Source: Flavobacterium hibernum
GTDB taxonomy: Bacteria; Bacteroidota; Bacteroidia; Flavobacteriales; Flavobacteriaceae
NCBI RefSeq assembly: GCF_000832125.1
Contig: NZ_JPRK01000013.1
Location: 236,919 to 300,918, forward strand
Direction of reading: 5' to 3'
DNA length: 64,000 nucleotides
Positions 8,490-17,806 of the stretch are shown piece after piece (position 1 is the stretch's first letter; each line of letters begins with the position of its first letter). The position numbers and the translations under genes were made by a program. The notes under the pieces are model-generated. The model worked only from the letters and a program-made list of their open reading frames with translations. It ran no database searches and had not been told where the DNA came from.

Positions 8490-10487
8490 ATGAAACTAAA
8501 ATGTATAGCATTTATGCTTTTTCCGCTTATTGGTTTTTGTCAGCAGAATAATTCAATACCGACAGATTCTGTAAAAACATCAAATATTTTTATGTTGGGA
8601 GAAGTTATCGTAACTCAGCATCAAAATAAGGATACATTAAACAGAGTAACTTCTAAAACAATGGAGGCTCAGAATAAAATCGATGTTTCGAGAGCATTAA
8701 ATATGCTTCCTGGCGTTACTTTAACAGCTTCCGGACCAAGAAACGAATCTATGGTTTCGATTAGAGGTTTTGATTTGAGACAGGTTCCTGTTTATATGGA
8801 TGGAATTCCGGTTTATGTTCCTTATGATGGTTATGTGGATTTAGCACGATTTACGACTTTTGATCTTGCTGCAATTGATGTTTCAAAAGGTTTTTCGTCT
8901 GTGCTTTATGGACCAAACTCTTTGGGCGGAGCAATTAATTTGATATCCAGAAAACCTTCAAAGAAATTAGAATACGATGGTTCACTGGGAATGATTAACT
9001 CAAACGGTTATAGAGGAAACGTTAATGTTGGTTCTAATTTGGGGCAATTTTATGTTCAGGGTGGATTTTCTTATTTAGATCGAAATTCAACCAGAATGTC
9101 TTCCAATTTTGTTCCGATGAAAAATGAAGATGGAGGAGAAAGAGATAATTCGTACCGAACAGATCAAAAGATAAGTTTTAAAATAGGATGGACTCCTAAT
9201 AAAAAAAGTGAATATGCATTGGGTTATATCAACCAAAAAGGCGAAAAAGGAAATCCGGTATATGCAGGAAGTGATACCAAAAACTCATTATTGGTGAACC
9301 CTCGTTTTTGGCAATGGCCGGTTTGGAATAAAGAGAGTTATTACTTTATTTCTAATTCTAATTTGGATACAAAAAACAGTCTAAAAACCAGAATTTACTA
9401 CGATAAGTTTAAAAATACTTTGAATAGTTACGATGACAATACGTATTCGAAAATGACTAAAGGTTACGCTTTTCAGAGTCTTTATGATGATTATACTTTT
9501 GGTGGAAATGTCGAATACAACACGCAGATTATTCCAAAAAATGATTTCAAATTTGCTGTACATTTTAAAGAAGATGTTCATCGCGAGCATAATCTTGGAG
9601 AACCAGTACGCCATTTTATTGACAATACTGTATTGATAGGAATTGAAGATGTCTATAAAGTTTCGAATAAATTTACGGTAATTCCGGGTTTGAGTTACAA
9701 CATTCGAAAAAACATCGAAGCGCAGGATTATAATAGTACTACAAAAGTAATTTCAGATTATCCAAGCGCGGATGCAAGTGATGCGTATAATGCGCAAATA
9801 GGTCTTTTTTATCAATTGAATCAAGATCAAAAGTTGGGCGCTACGGTTTCGCAGAAAACGAGATTTGCTACTATCAAAGACCGTTATTCGTATAGAATGG
9901 GAACGGCGATTCCAAATCCTGATTTAAAACCCGAAACTGCTTTAAATTATGAAGTAAATTATACGAGTAAGTTTTTTGATAAACTGACTTTTCAAACTGC
10001 GTTGTTTTATAGCAAACTTACTGATGCGATTTTGAGCGTAAGCAATGTTCAGCCTGGAAAAGCGCAAATGCAGAATTTTGGTAAAGCCGATTATAAAGGA
10101 ATTGAGGCTCAGGCGGCTTATTCTATTTTGAAAAATCTTTCACTGAATGTAAATTATACGTATATCGAAAGAAAAAATATTACTAGTCCAAGCATTCATT
10201 TTACTGATGTTCCTAATACTAAAGTTATGGGAACTGTAGAATATGAACCGATTAAAATATTGAGATTAATCGCGAATGCCGAATTTAATTCTTCAAGATT
10301 CAGCACGAGTTATGGTACAAGAGTTCCAGATTATACGCTTTTAAATTTGTATGCTTCGGGTAAAATATTAAAAAACTTTAGCCTTGATGCGGGATTAAAT
10401 AATATATTCGACAGGAATTACAGTCTTGTAGAAGGCTTTCCTGAAGAAGGACGCAATTTTTTTGTAACGCTTCGTTTTTTTAATTAA
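8490..10487 (+). CDS. TonB-dependent outer-membrane receptor
   Basis: A 665-residue TonB-dependent receptor with signal peptide (PLIGFCQQ). The plug domain shows VIVT (TonB-box region), NMLPGVTL, SIRGFD, VPVYMDGIPV and YGPNSLGGAINLISR. A beta barrel follows, with NPDLKPETALNYEVNY, NIFDRNYSLVEGFPEEGRNF and a terminal FN. It lacks the N-terminal carboxypeptidase-regulatory domain of SusC types, so it is more like siderophore/cobalamin or metal receptors. A cytochrome c peroxidase and a SUOX-fold protein follow, which may point to metal acquisition, but the substrate is not readable. Confidence 0.93.
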   Translation: MKLKCIAFMLFPLIGFCQQNNSIPTDSVKTSNIFMLGEVIVTQHQNKDTLNRVTSKTMEAQNKIDVSRALNMLPGVTLTASGPRNESMVSIRGFDLRQVPVYMDGIPVYVPYDGYVDLARFTTFDLAAIDVSKGFSSVLYGPNSLGGAINLISRKPSKKLEYDGSLGMINSNGYRGNVNVGSNLGQFYVQGGFSYLDRNSTRMSSNFVPMKNEDGGERDNSYRTDQKISFKIGWTPNKKSEYALGYINQKGEKGNPVYAGSDTKNSLLVNPRFWQWPVWNKESYYFISNSNLDTKNSLKTRIYYDKFKNTLNSYDDNTYSKMTKGYAFQSLYDDYTFGGNVEYNTQIIPKNDFKFAVHFKEDVHREHNLGEPVRHFIDNTVLIGIEDVYKVSNKFTVIPGLSYNIRKNIEAQDYNSTTKVISDYPSADASDAYNAQIGLFYQLNQDQKLGATVSQKTRFATIKDRYSYRMGTAIPNPDLKPETALNYEVNYTSKFFDKLTFQTALFYSKLTDAILSVSNVQPGKAQMQNFGKADYKGIEAQAAYSILKNLSLNVNYTYIERKNITSPSIHFTDVPNTKVMGTVEYEPIKILRLIANAEFNSSRFSTSYGTRVPDYTLLNLYASGKILKNFSLDAGLNNIFDRNYSLVEGFPEEGRNFFVTLRFFN

Positions 10488-10509
10488 TTTTTGATTCTAA
10501 AATGTGATT

Positions 10510-10843
10510 GGGTAAAGAAAATTAAACACATAGAAACATAGTTTTTTGCGCAATAAAGAATACAAAAGAGAAATATATTTCTCGAACATAGTTACTATGT
10601 GTATTTAAAATAAGTGAAACGCCTTTTTTGAGAATACAAAGTCTATGTCTCTATGTGTTTAAAAAAAACACTCAAAGGGTAAAGAAAATTAAACACATAG
10701 AAACATAGTTTTTTGCGCAATTAAGAATATAAAAGAGAAATATATTTCTCGCACATAGTTACTATGTGTATTTAAAATAAGTGAAACGCCTTTTTTGAGA
10801 ATACAAATCTATGTCTCTATGTGTTTAAAAAAATCACTCAACG
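10510..10843. repeat. Tandem duplication of a 167-bp palindromic intergenic element
   Basis: Two nearly identical copies, 10510-10676 and 10677-10843, differ at only a few bases. Each carries terminal inverted repeats (TTAAACACATAGAAACATAG at the left; the complement CTATGTCTCTATGTGTTTAA at the right), internal palindromes (AGAAATATATTTCT, ACATAG-TTA-CTATGT) and the segment AAGTGAAACGCCTTTTTT. A diverged third copy is at 47068-47230. The second copy ends 5 nt before the ATG of the peroxidase gene, and so forms its leader. Confidence 0.85.
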
Positions 10844-10847
10844 GATT

Positions 10848-11966
10848 ATGAAAAGTATAATAATGCAAATAGAATCTCATTATAAAAAATTTACGCTTTT
10901 ATTAGTGTTTGTGGCTGCTCTTATATTAGTAGCGGCTACTAACGCAGATCCGGTTTATACGGATCCTTATAAATTGGAATATCCGGATTATTTTGGAAAC
11001 AGAATTAGTATTCCGGACCATAACCCAACAACTAAACAAGGGGTTTATTTGGGCAGAATGTTGTTTTATGAAACGAAATTATCGTCGAGTAAAACAATTT
11101 CCTGTGCGAGTTGTCATCAGCAAAAATTGGCATTTACGGATGGAAAAGCATTTAGTTCCGGAATTAATAATGTACCTACAAAACGGAACTCGATGTCGCT
11201 GGCAAACCTGCTTTGGGTGAGAAACTTTTTTTGGGATGGTCGAGCCAAAGGTTTAGAAGCTCAAGCCATCATACCGCTTAATGATGCGCACGAAATGGGT
11301 GCTTATTTGGACAAAGCAGTTAAAGATCTTCAAAAAACAAAAAATTATCCTGCTCTTTTTAATGATGCCTTTGGAAGTCCAGACGTCACAAAAGATCGTA
11401 TTGCAATGGCAATTGCCCAATTTGAGCGAACTTTAATTTCGGCAAATTCTCCTTATGACAAGTATTTACGTGGAGAATATAAACCAACAGCTGCTGAATT
11501 AAACGGAATGGAAATGTTTATGAATTCGGCAGAAGCAAACAAAAATATTAGAGGTGCTAGCTGTGCGCAGTGTCACGGTACGCCAAAGATTTATATGGAA
11601 TTATTTCATAACAATGGTCTGGACAGTATTCCGAAGGATTTAGGGAGAGAATCGCTTACCGGAATGGCAAATGACCGCGGACGTTTTAGAGTTGTAACGC
11701 TTCGTAATATCGAACTTACGGCTCCTTATATGCACGATGGAAGATTTAAAAATCTTGAGGAAGTTTTAGATCATTATAATGAACATATCATGCCTAGCAA
11801 GTCTTTAAGTGTAACTTTACAAAACAGACCAAACGATGTAGATGGGAAAAGTCTAGGCTTGACGGCAACCGAAAAAGCAAATATTATAAGTTTCCTAAAG
11901 ATGCTTACAGATTCTACTTTTGTAAATAATCCTAAGTTTTCGAATCCGCATATCAAACAGAAATAA
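10848..11966 (+). CDS. Di-haem cytochrome c peroxidase (MauG/CcpA family)
   Basis: 372 residues from the ATG at 10848. A GTG at 10821 is in frame but lies inside the repeat, so I reject it. An N-terminal signal anchor precedes two CxxCH haem sites, CASCH (residues 86-90) and CAQCH (239-243). Distal features include a WDGRA segment, an IAQFERTL helix and a TLRNIELTAPYMHDGRFKNLEEVLDHY block, which is the family's signature. It probably reduces peroxide in the periplasm, taking electrons from c-type cytochromes. A SUOX-fold gene follows after 49 nt. Confidence 0.94.
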   Translation: MKSIIMQIESHYKKFTLLLVFVAALILVAATNADPVYTDPYKLEYPDYFGNRISIPDHNPTTKQGVYLGRMLFYETKLSSSKTISCASCHQQKLAFTDGKAFSSGINNVPTKRNSMSLANLLWVRNFFWDGRAKGLEAQAIIPLNDAHEMGAYLDKAVKDLQKTKNYPALFNDAFGSPDVTKDRIAMAIAQFERTLISANSPYDKYLRGEYKPTAAELNGMEMFMNSAEANKNIRGASCAQCHGTPKIYMELFHNNGLDSIPKDLGRESLTGMANDRGRFRVVTLRNIELTAPYMHDGRFKNLEEVLDHYNEHIMPSKSLSVTLQNRPNDVDGKSLGLTATEKANIISFLKMLTDSTFVNNPKFSNPHIKQK

Positions 11967-12015
11967 AAGGTAAGCCATTATATTATTATCCATTTTTAAA
12001 CCAAATTTTTAAAAA

Positions 12016-12531
12016 ATGAAAAAATACTATTTATCCACGATCGTTTTAGCTTTATTGTTTTTTATCACGATATCTCAAAGTGTACATGCGCAAACTGTTG
12101 CAAAAGAAGCGGTCGTAAAAGTAGAAGGAGAGGTTTTAAAACCTTTATCGCTAAGTCTTTCAGATTTTGCAAAACTGAAACATGTAGACGTCACGATGAA
12201 AAGTCGCGAAGGTGTTTTACAGCAATATTCTGGTGTTCCAATTTTTGATTTGTTACGACTTGCCGGAGTTACGGTTGGAAAAGAATTGAAAGGCGAAAAT
12301 CTCACTAAGTATATGCTTGTAAGAAGCAGCGATGGTTATGAAGTTGTTTTTTCCTTAGCAGAATTAGATCCAAGTTTTACAAACAGAGTGGTTATTTTGG
12401 CCGATTCAAAAGACGGAAAACCTTTGGCTGATGGAGTAGGGCCATTCCGTTTAGTTGTGCCAGACGAAAACAAACCTGCACGTTCTGCGCTTGAAGTAAC
12501 AAATTTGATTATTCGTTTTGCGAAAGACTAA
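12016..12531 (+). CDS. Secreted SUOX-fold (molybdopterin-dependent oxidoreductase-like) protein
   Basis: A 171-residue protein with signal peptide (SQSVHAQ). The mature part, with VEGEVLKPLSLSLSDFAKL, YSGVPIFDLLRLAGV and GVGPFRLVVPDENKPARS, matches the oxidoreductase molybdopterin-binding (sulfite-oxidase) fold as a single small domain. The conserved Cys that ligates molybdenum in true sulfite oxidases is absent from this short form, so catalysis is doubtful. It is probably the last gene of the receptor-peroxidase unit, ending at a strong terminator. Confidence 0.82.
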   Translation: MKKYYLSTIVLALLFFITISQSVHAQTVAKEAVVKVEGEVLKPLSLSLSDFAKLKHVDVTMKSREGVLQQYSGVPIFDLLRLAGVTVGKELKGENLTKYMLVRSSDGYEVVFSLAELDPSFTNRVVILADSKDGKPLADGVGPFRLVVPDENKPARSALEVTNLIIRFAKD

Positions 12532-12540
12532 TTAAAAAAA

Positions 12541-12575
12541 CAGAGCGATTAAAAATAATCGCTCTGTTAATTTTT
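12541..12575. terminator. Bidirectional intrinsic terminator
   Basis: CAGAGCGATTA (12541-12551), AAAA loop, TAATCGCTCTG (12556-12566), followed by T-rich sequence and preceded by an A run. It separates the convergent SUOX-fold gene and the phosphatase gene. Confidence 0.9.
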
Positions 12576-12602
12576 GATTTCTAAAATAATGTAAATTGAA
12601 TT

Positions 12603-13418
12603 TTATTTGGTGTACTTTTTTCTTAAAAGTGATATCTCTTTAGGTCCAATTGCCATTTCTTGTTGTAAAAAATTCTCGATACTTCCGTATTGGGTTTTAA
12701 GTCCTGTAAAAAATGTACGAATAAGTTCTGGTTTCAGTGCCATTTCATTTTCTATTTGCGCTTCAGTCAAACCACTCATTTTTGCAAGAGGTGCCATCAT
12801 ACCTTTATTCATTTTTTTCAAATAAATGTTTGATGCAACATAATCTTCTTCGATCGTTTTTTGCGGAACGTTTAAGATGTAAAGAAATAAGGCAGTTGCC
12901 ATTCCTGTACGGTCTCTTCCGCCTGTACAATGGTACATAATGGCTTCGTTATTGTCTAAAACCAATAGTTTTACAAATAAAGGACGAAATCGGTCTCCAC
13001 TGTATTTTACCGCATCTGTACCGTAAAATTTTTCAAGAAAACCGCCTTCTTTTAATAGTTTAACCATTTGCGCCGGATTAGGAATACTGTCGCTTCCTGC
13101 CGGACTAAGCGTATAATCGGTATTTTTTGGCAAACGGTCTGGAGCTGCTTTTGATTCTGCTACACCTCTAAAGTCTACTACGGTGTGGATTCCTTTTTTA
13201 TCTAAAAGTAAAACGTCGTTATCGGTCAATTTATCAATAGCAGCACTTCTGTAAACTTTTCCCCAGGCAACTTCTTTTCCGTCTGTGGTTTTGTATCCGC
13301 CAACATCTCTAAAATTTAATCCGCCTTTTAAAGGAACTACTCTTTTTATGCTGTCTGTAAGTTGCGCATTTGCTAATGTTTGTACTAATATGGCCATGGC
13401 TAATAGTGTCTTTTTCAT
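12603..13418 (-). CDS. Secreted tyrosine-protein-phosphatase-like enzyme
   Basis: A 271-residue protein with signal peptide (TLANAQ). The GGLNFRDVGGY segment and the P-loop HCTGGRDRTG (Cys164, Arg170, CX5R) define the Y_phosphatase3 (bacterial LipA/IphP-like) class, which uses a phospho-cysteine intermediate. A conserved acid may come from VDFRG. Export suggests a role on periplasmic phosphorylated compounds such as inositol phosphates or phosphoesters rather than signalling. It lies 35 nt downstream of the large TonB receptor and is probably its operon partner. Confidence 0.9.
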   Translation of the reverse strand: MKKTLLAMAILVQTLANAQLTDSIKRVVPLKGGLNFRDVGGYKTTDGKEVAWGKVYRSAAIDKLTDNDVLLLDKKGIHTVVDFRGVAESKAAPDRLPKNTDYTLSPAGSDSIPNPAQMVKLLKEGGFLEKFYGTDAVKYSGDRFRPLFVKLLVLDNNEAIMYHCTGGRDRTGMATALFLYILNVPQKTIEEDYVASNIYLKKMNKGMMAPLAKMSGLTEAQIENEMALKPELIRTFFTGLKTQYGSIENFLQQEMAIGPKEISLLRKKYTK

Positions 13419-13453
13419 TTTATTTTTGGGTTTATTTATTAAATTATTTATTT

Positions 13454-16357
13454 TTAAAATATGTCATAACGTATACCTGCCTGTCCACGGCTGCCATACC
13501 ATTCTTGTGAAGTAATACGACGTTTGTCCTGACCCATATACATTTTAACCGGAGAATCACTTAGGTTGTTTAGCTCAATAAATACCTTAAATCGTTTGTT
13601 GATATTTACTGTTGCAGAGGCATCAATTGTAAAGTTAGAATCTGTCCAGATATAATAATCAGGACCTAATTGCTGATTGATTGACTCTACAGAGTTTCCT
13701 CTGTAATTACCTGCAAGACGAACCATTACGCCGTTGCGCTCGTAAAAAAGAATCGCATTAAACAAGTTTTTAGATTGATTTGGCAAGCTTGTTTTATCAT
13801 TATAAACAGTGGTTCCGCTAACACGTGGTACTTCTGTTTTTGAATCTAAATAAGTGTAGTTAAATTCTACTCCAAAACCACTCCAGAAACCATTTAGAAA
13901 ATCAAACCTTTTATTGATTCCGGCTTCAAATCCAAATAAAGAAGCTTTGTTTAAGTTTTTTGCCTGAGTAACCAAATAATCGCTACCATTAATATTCTGC
14001 ATGTTTACATCAGTAAATACAACATCGGTAATGTTTTTGTAGAAAGCGCCTCCTGATAAAATTCCAACATTGTCAAAATAGTATTCTCCCATTACATCAT
14101 AATTGTTACTAAAGGTTGGCTTTAGATCAGGATTTCCTTGAGTAATTGTCATTGGCGAAGCAGTAGTATTTGTAGAACTTCCGGGTGTCATGTCTCCAAA
14201 ATTCGGACGAACAAATGTGCGTGTATAAGCGGCACGTAGATTTGATTTATCGCTTAATTTGTATTTTAAATGCAGCATTGGCAAAAATGAATTATAATTA
14301 TTCTCGACCACAGATGGGCTAAGAGTTATAACAGCAGGAGTTCCTTCTGTAGTTGCTTTAGTTCCGTTTAAGGTCATAGCGGTATATTCGTTGCGAATAC
14401 CAGCCACGATTTTGAAATTGTCTGTAGCATCGATTTCGGCCATTGCATATCCTGCAATTACATTTTCGTCTCCGGTATAAAATGAAGTTGCATTAGTTTT
14501 GGATGTAAAATCCATAAATCCGTTGGCGGTTTGAAAAGGTTGTCCGTACATTGCAAACAACTGATCTTTAGTTAACGGATTTACGATGAATTGGCTAAAA
14601 TCACCATTCATGTTTCCAAAAAACTTGCTTCCGCTTGGAAAATTGGTTGTTTGTAAATTTGAAAGTGGCACTAAAGCTGGTGAATTTGGTACTCCCACAG
14701 CTGCTCCCGGCAAATAAACATAATTAGAACCGTAAGTATTTGTTCTGTCTTTATGACGGTATTTTGCACCAAACTTTAAATTGACTTTTGAACTGGCTTC
14801 GACTTTTAAATTTACTTGACCAATTTGATCTCTTTCGCTGTTGTTAAGCTGAGCAATTACCAATTGGTTTAATAATAGTTTTGTTGGATCCATTACTTCG
14901 TTTGGATTTGCAATACCTGTTTCAAAATGATCTACCGTACCACCAACTCCGTTTGGAGAATCAAAACCCCAGTAACGTTTTCCATCGCTTGAAAGGTCAT
15001 TGAAACCGCCTGTTATTTTTTGGCGGAAAGTTGCAATAGGAAGTCCTTTGTTGCCAGAAGTAGGAGGCGTATCTAAATAATATTCTGATTTATGATTGCT
15101 GTAACTCCAGTCCAATTTAAACTTTTCGTTCATTTGGTGTTCACCGCCCACTTCAAAACCATTTAAAGCAGTTTGATAGTGAGAGTATCTGTAATTGTAT
15201 TGAAAACGAGTGTTGGTATAATCGATATAAGATTCATAAACTGGACGAACGTCGTCAAATTTATTTGCCATTCCTCTAAAGAATATTTTATCAGAAGAAG
15301 TAAGCTTATATTCGGCTCCAACATTTAACCCTTTGGTTTCACGCTCACCCATATAACGTTTAAAAAGTACCGTGTTAAGCGATCTTTTTTGTTGAGCAAC
15401 AGTTGCGCCTGTGTTGTAAGTGGCAGCAAATTCGTCAGAACCCCATTGTCTGCTCCAGATAGCTCCGGAAACAATTACGCCCAGTTTATTATTAAAAAAA
15501 CGGTCGCCGTAAGTTATCGAACCATTGTAAGTACCGTTTTGGCTAAAAGTATTGTAACCGCCAGCAGCACTAACATTTAAAACACGTTTTGATGGAGCAG
15601 TACGAGTAATAAAATTAATAGATCCTCCAATAGCATCTCCTTCCATATCAGGCGTGATTGCTTTTGAAACCTGAACATACTGAATCATTTCTGAAGGAAC
15701 AGCATCCAAAACAGAAGAACGGTTTCCCATTACATTCGAACTCGGCAAACGATTACCGTTAAATAGAGTAGAAGTCCAAGCAAAAGGAGTTCCTCTTACA
15801 GTTGCCTGATCTGCTTCACCATGATAACGGGCAACGGCTACACCTTGCATACGCTGTACTGCTTCGGCGGCATTACGATCCGGTAATTTTCCAATTGCAT
15901 CTGCCGCCATTACATCCATAATGGCAAGCGAATTTTTCTTGATGCTGTATGCTTTTGCCTGAGAAGGCGCCATTGTACCTTTAACTACGATTTCTTTTAG
16001 TGAACTCGAACCATCGGGCGACATTTGAATAAGGCCAAGATCATTTATTCCTTTTACAAGATTTACGGTAATTGTTTTGGTTTCAAAACCTATATAGCTA
16101 ATCTCAAGTACTATTTCTCCTGTGGTTGGTGCAGTAAGAGTAAAAGCTCCCTGCAAATCTGAAATTACTGAATTGTTGAGTGTTTTGGCAACAATATTTG
16201 CCGTTGGCAGTGTTCCTGCATCGCTGGTAACCACTCCTTTTACTGTTTGGGCATTTGTTGATACAATAGAGCCCATTGTAAGGGCGGCAATGTAAAGTAC
16301 TTTTTTAAAAATCTTTTTCTGTTTAAGTAAAGATTTTAAATTAATTTTTGGTGTCAT
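13454..16357 (-). CDS. Large TonB-dependent receptor with CarboxypepD_reg-like domain
   Basis: 967 residues from the ATG at 16357. An in-frame start at 16441 would add a non-signal-like extension, so I prefer 16357, which gives a clean signal peptide ending STNAQ. A carboxypeptidase-regulatory beta domain (VKGVVTSDAG, LQGAFTL) precedes a plug domain (KLPDRNAAEAVQRMQGVAVARYHGEADQ begins it, then GDAIGGSINF). A barrel follows, ending in YDIF. It is of the TonB-receptor subclass often paired with phosphatases. The neighbouring phosphatase and divergent AraC regulator suggest a nutrient-responsive uptake locus. Confidence 0.92.
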   Translation of the reverse strand: MTPKINLKSLLKQKKIFKKVLYIAALTMGSIVSTNAQTVKGVVTSDAGTLPTANIVAKTLNNSVISDLQGAFTLTAPTTGEIVLEISYIGFETKTITVNLVKGINDLGLIQMSPDGSSSLKEIVVKGTMAPSQAKAYSIKKNSLAIMDVMAADAIGKLPDRNAAEAVQRMQGVAVARYHGEADQATVRGTPFAWTSTLFNGNRLPSSNVMGNRSSVLDAVPSEMIQYVQVSKAITPDMEGDAIGGSINFITRTAPSKRVLNVSAAGGYNTFSQNGTYNGSITYGDRFFNNKLGVIVSGAIWSRQWGSDEFAATYNTGATVAQQKRSLNTVLFKRYMGERETKGLNVGAEYKLTSSDKIFFRGMANKFDDVRPVYESYIDYTNTRFQYNYRYSHYQTALNGFEVGGEHQMNEKFKLDWSYSNHKSEYYLDTPPTSGNKGLPIATFRQKITGGFNDLSSDGKRYWGFDSPNGVGGTVDHFETGIANPNEVMDPTKLLLNQLVIAQLNNSERDQIGQVNLKVEASSKVNLKFGAKYRHKDRTNTYGSNYVYLPGAAVGVPNSPALVPLSNLQTTNFPSGSKFFGNMNGDFSQFIVNPLTKDQLFAMYGQPFQTANGFMDFTSKTNATSFYTGDENVIAGYAMAEIDATDNFKIVAGIRNEYTAMTLNGTKATTEGTPAVITLSPSVVENNYNSFLPMLHLKYKLSDKSNLRAAYTRTFVRPNFGDMTPGSSTNTTASPMTITQGNPDLKPTFSNNYDVMGEYYFDNVGILSGGAFYKNITDVVFTDVNMQNINGSDYLVTQAKNLNKASLFGFEAGINKRFDFLNGFWSGFGVEFNYTYLDSKTEVPRVSGTTVYNDKTSLPNQSKNLFNAILFYERNGVMVRLAGNYRGNSVESINQQLGPDYYIWTDSNFTIDASATVNINKRFKVFIELNNLSDSPVKMYMGQDKRRITSQEWYGSRGQAGIRYDIF

Positions 16358-16576
16358 GTTTTGTAGTTTTCTGCAAAGATTGCGTCGAATTAAACCACGA
16401 AACGACTTTATCGAACTAGAACTACTTTTAAGAAGTGTCAATTATTTTTATTTATTTTAAGTGTTTGATTTTTAGTTATTTATAGTTTGTTATTAAATTG
16501 TTACGAATCAATTTTTTGGTAATTAGTAAACATTAAATTAACAGGCTGAGTTTACTTTAGCACAAAGAATTATAAG

Positions 16577-17794
16577 ATGAAATATATTATTGCCATTGGG
16601 ATATTTCAGGCACTGCTAGCTGTGGTATTACTATTAAGAACTAGGTACCGAAAAAATGCAGACGATTTATTAATTTCCCTTGTGGTATGTATAGGACTGC
16701 ATCTTTCGATTAAATTTTTCATTTTTACTTTCGTCGAAGATCAGCAGGTACTTACCATGATGAATACCTTTATAGGGTTTTGTTACATTCCTTTATTATA
16801 TCTCTATACCTTAAAAACGATACGTCCGGAATTTGTGAGTGCTTCAAAATGGTATCTTTTTATTCCGTTTATTATAGGTGCAATAGGTTATTTTTCGACA
16901 GTATGTGTGTTGACTGTTACTTCGCCAAAAGCTTATTTGGTTTTGTATTGGTACAATACCATTAGTTTGTATACGCTTCTTCCGTTGGATATTATTTTTT
17001 CCTGTGGAATTATTTATCTCGCCATCAATAAATTACCAAGAAGCTCGCAGGAAAAAAAACTAATTGTACAACTGGCGTCACTTTTTTTATGCATTGGTAT
17101 ATTGGGGGTTTTGTTTACCGTTTTTAGCAGTATTACTTTCTCTTTAAATTATTTCAGCAGGTCTATTATTTATGCGTTGCTTATTGTAATTACAATTCGA
17201 ATTATTACTTATAAATATGGTGCAATTGGTGATGCTGTTTCAACAGGCATCGAAAATAAAATGGTTTTATCTGATCCTAATTTTATCGAAGTTTCAGGAA
17301 TAAATTCCGAAATGCAACCAACAACCGTAAACGATTTTTTATCAAATACTGTTACTGCCGAAAATGCTGTACTGGAAGAAAAAGAAACTTTGCTGGCACA
17401 AAAACGAAAAGAGATATTAAGCCAGAGTGAGATGTTTAAGATCGTACTAAAGCTTGAAAATGCTATGGAAAAAGAGCAGTATTACATGCAGAGCGAATTG
17501 ACTCTTGACAAGTTGGCAAAACTTACAGGTTTAAGTAAATACCATATAAGCGAAACATTAAATCATTTTATCAATAAACCATTTTACACCTTTGTTAATC
17601 AGTACAGAATAGCTTATGTTAAAGAGAAATTAAAGAGTTTGTCTGAACAAAATTATAGTATTAACATTCTTGAACTGGCTTACGAAGCGGGCTTTAATTC
17701 GAAATCATCATTTAATCGATATTTCAAAGAGATTACGACTTTTACTCCTCGAGAGTATTTAAACTCAATTTCTAAGACAGTTTTAATTTCGTAA
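16577..17794 (+). CDS. AraC-family regulator with N-terminal membrane domain
   Basis: 405 residues. About seven hydrophobic helices fill the first 215 or so residues, then a linker, then an AraC-type double helix-turn-helix (LTLDKLAKLTGLSKYHISETLN; ILELAYEAGFNSKSSFNRYFKE). This membrane-bound layout is common in Bacteroidetes. The gene is divergent from the TonB receptor-phosphatase pair, so it probably regulates it in response to an envelope signal. It converges on the lipoprotein gene at 17807 with only 12 nt between them. Confidence 0.92.
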   Translation: MKYIIAIGIFQALLAVVLLLRTRYRKNADDLLISLVVCIGLHLSIKFFIFTFVEDQQVLTMMNTFIGFCYIPLLYLYTLKTIRPEFVSASKWYLFIPFIIGAIGYFSTVCVLTVTSPKAYLVLYWYNTISLYTLLPLDIIFSCGIIYLAINKLPRSSQEKKLIVQLASLFLCIGILGVLFTVFSSITFSLNYFSRSIIYALLIVITIRIITYKYGAIGDAVSTGIENKMVLSDPNFIEVSGINSEMQPTTVNDFLSNTVTAENAVLEEKETLLAQKRKEILSQSEMFKIVLKLENAMEKEQYYMQSELTLDKLAKLTGLSKYHISETLNHFINKPFYTFVNQYRIAYVKEKLKSLSEQNYSINILELAYEAGFNSKSSFNRYFKEITTFTPREYLNSISKTVLIS

Positions 17795-17806
17795 GCAAAT
17801 TTTCGA

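Noticed and set aside
10821..10847. GTG start adding nine residues to the peroxidase
   Set aside because: It lies within the repeat; ATG at 10848 starts a normal signal sequence.
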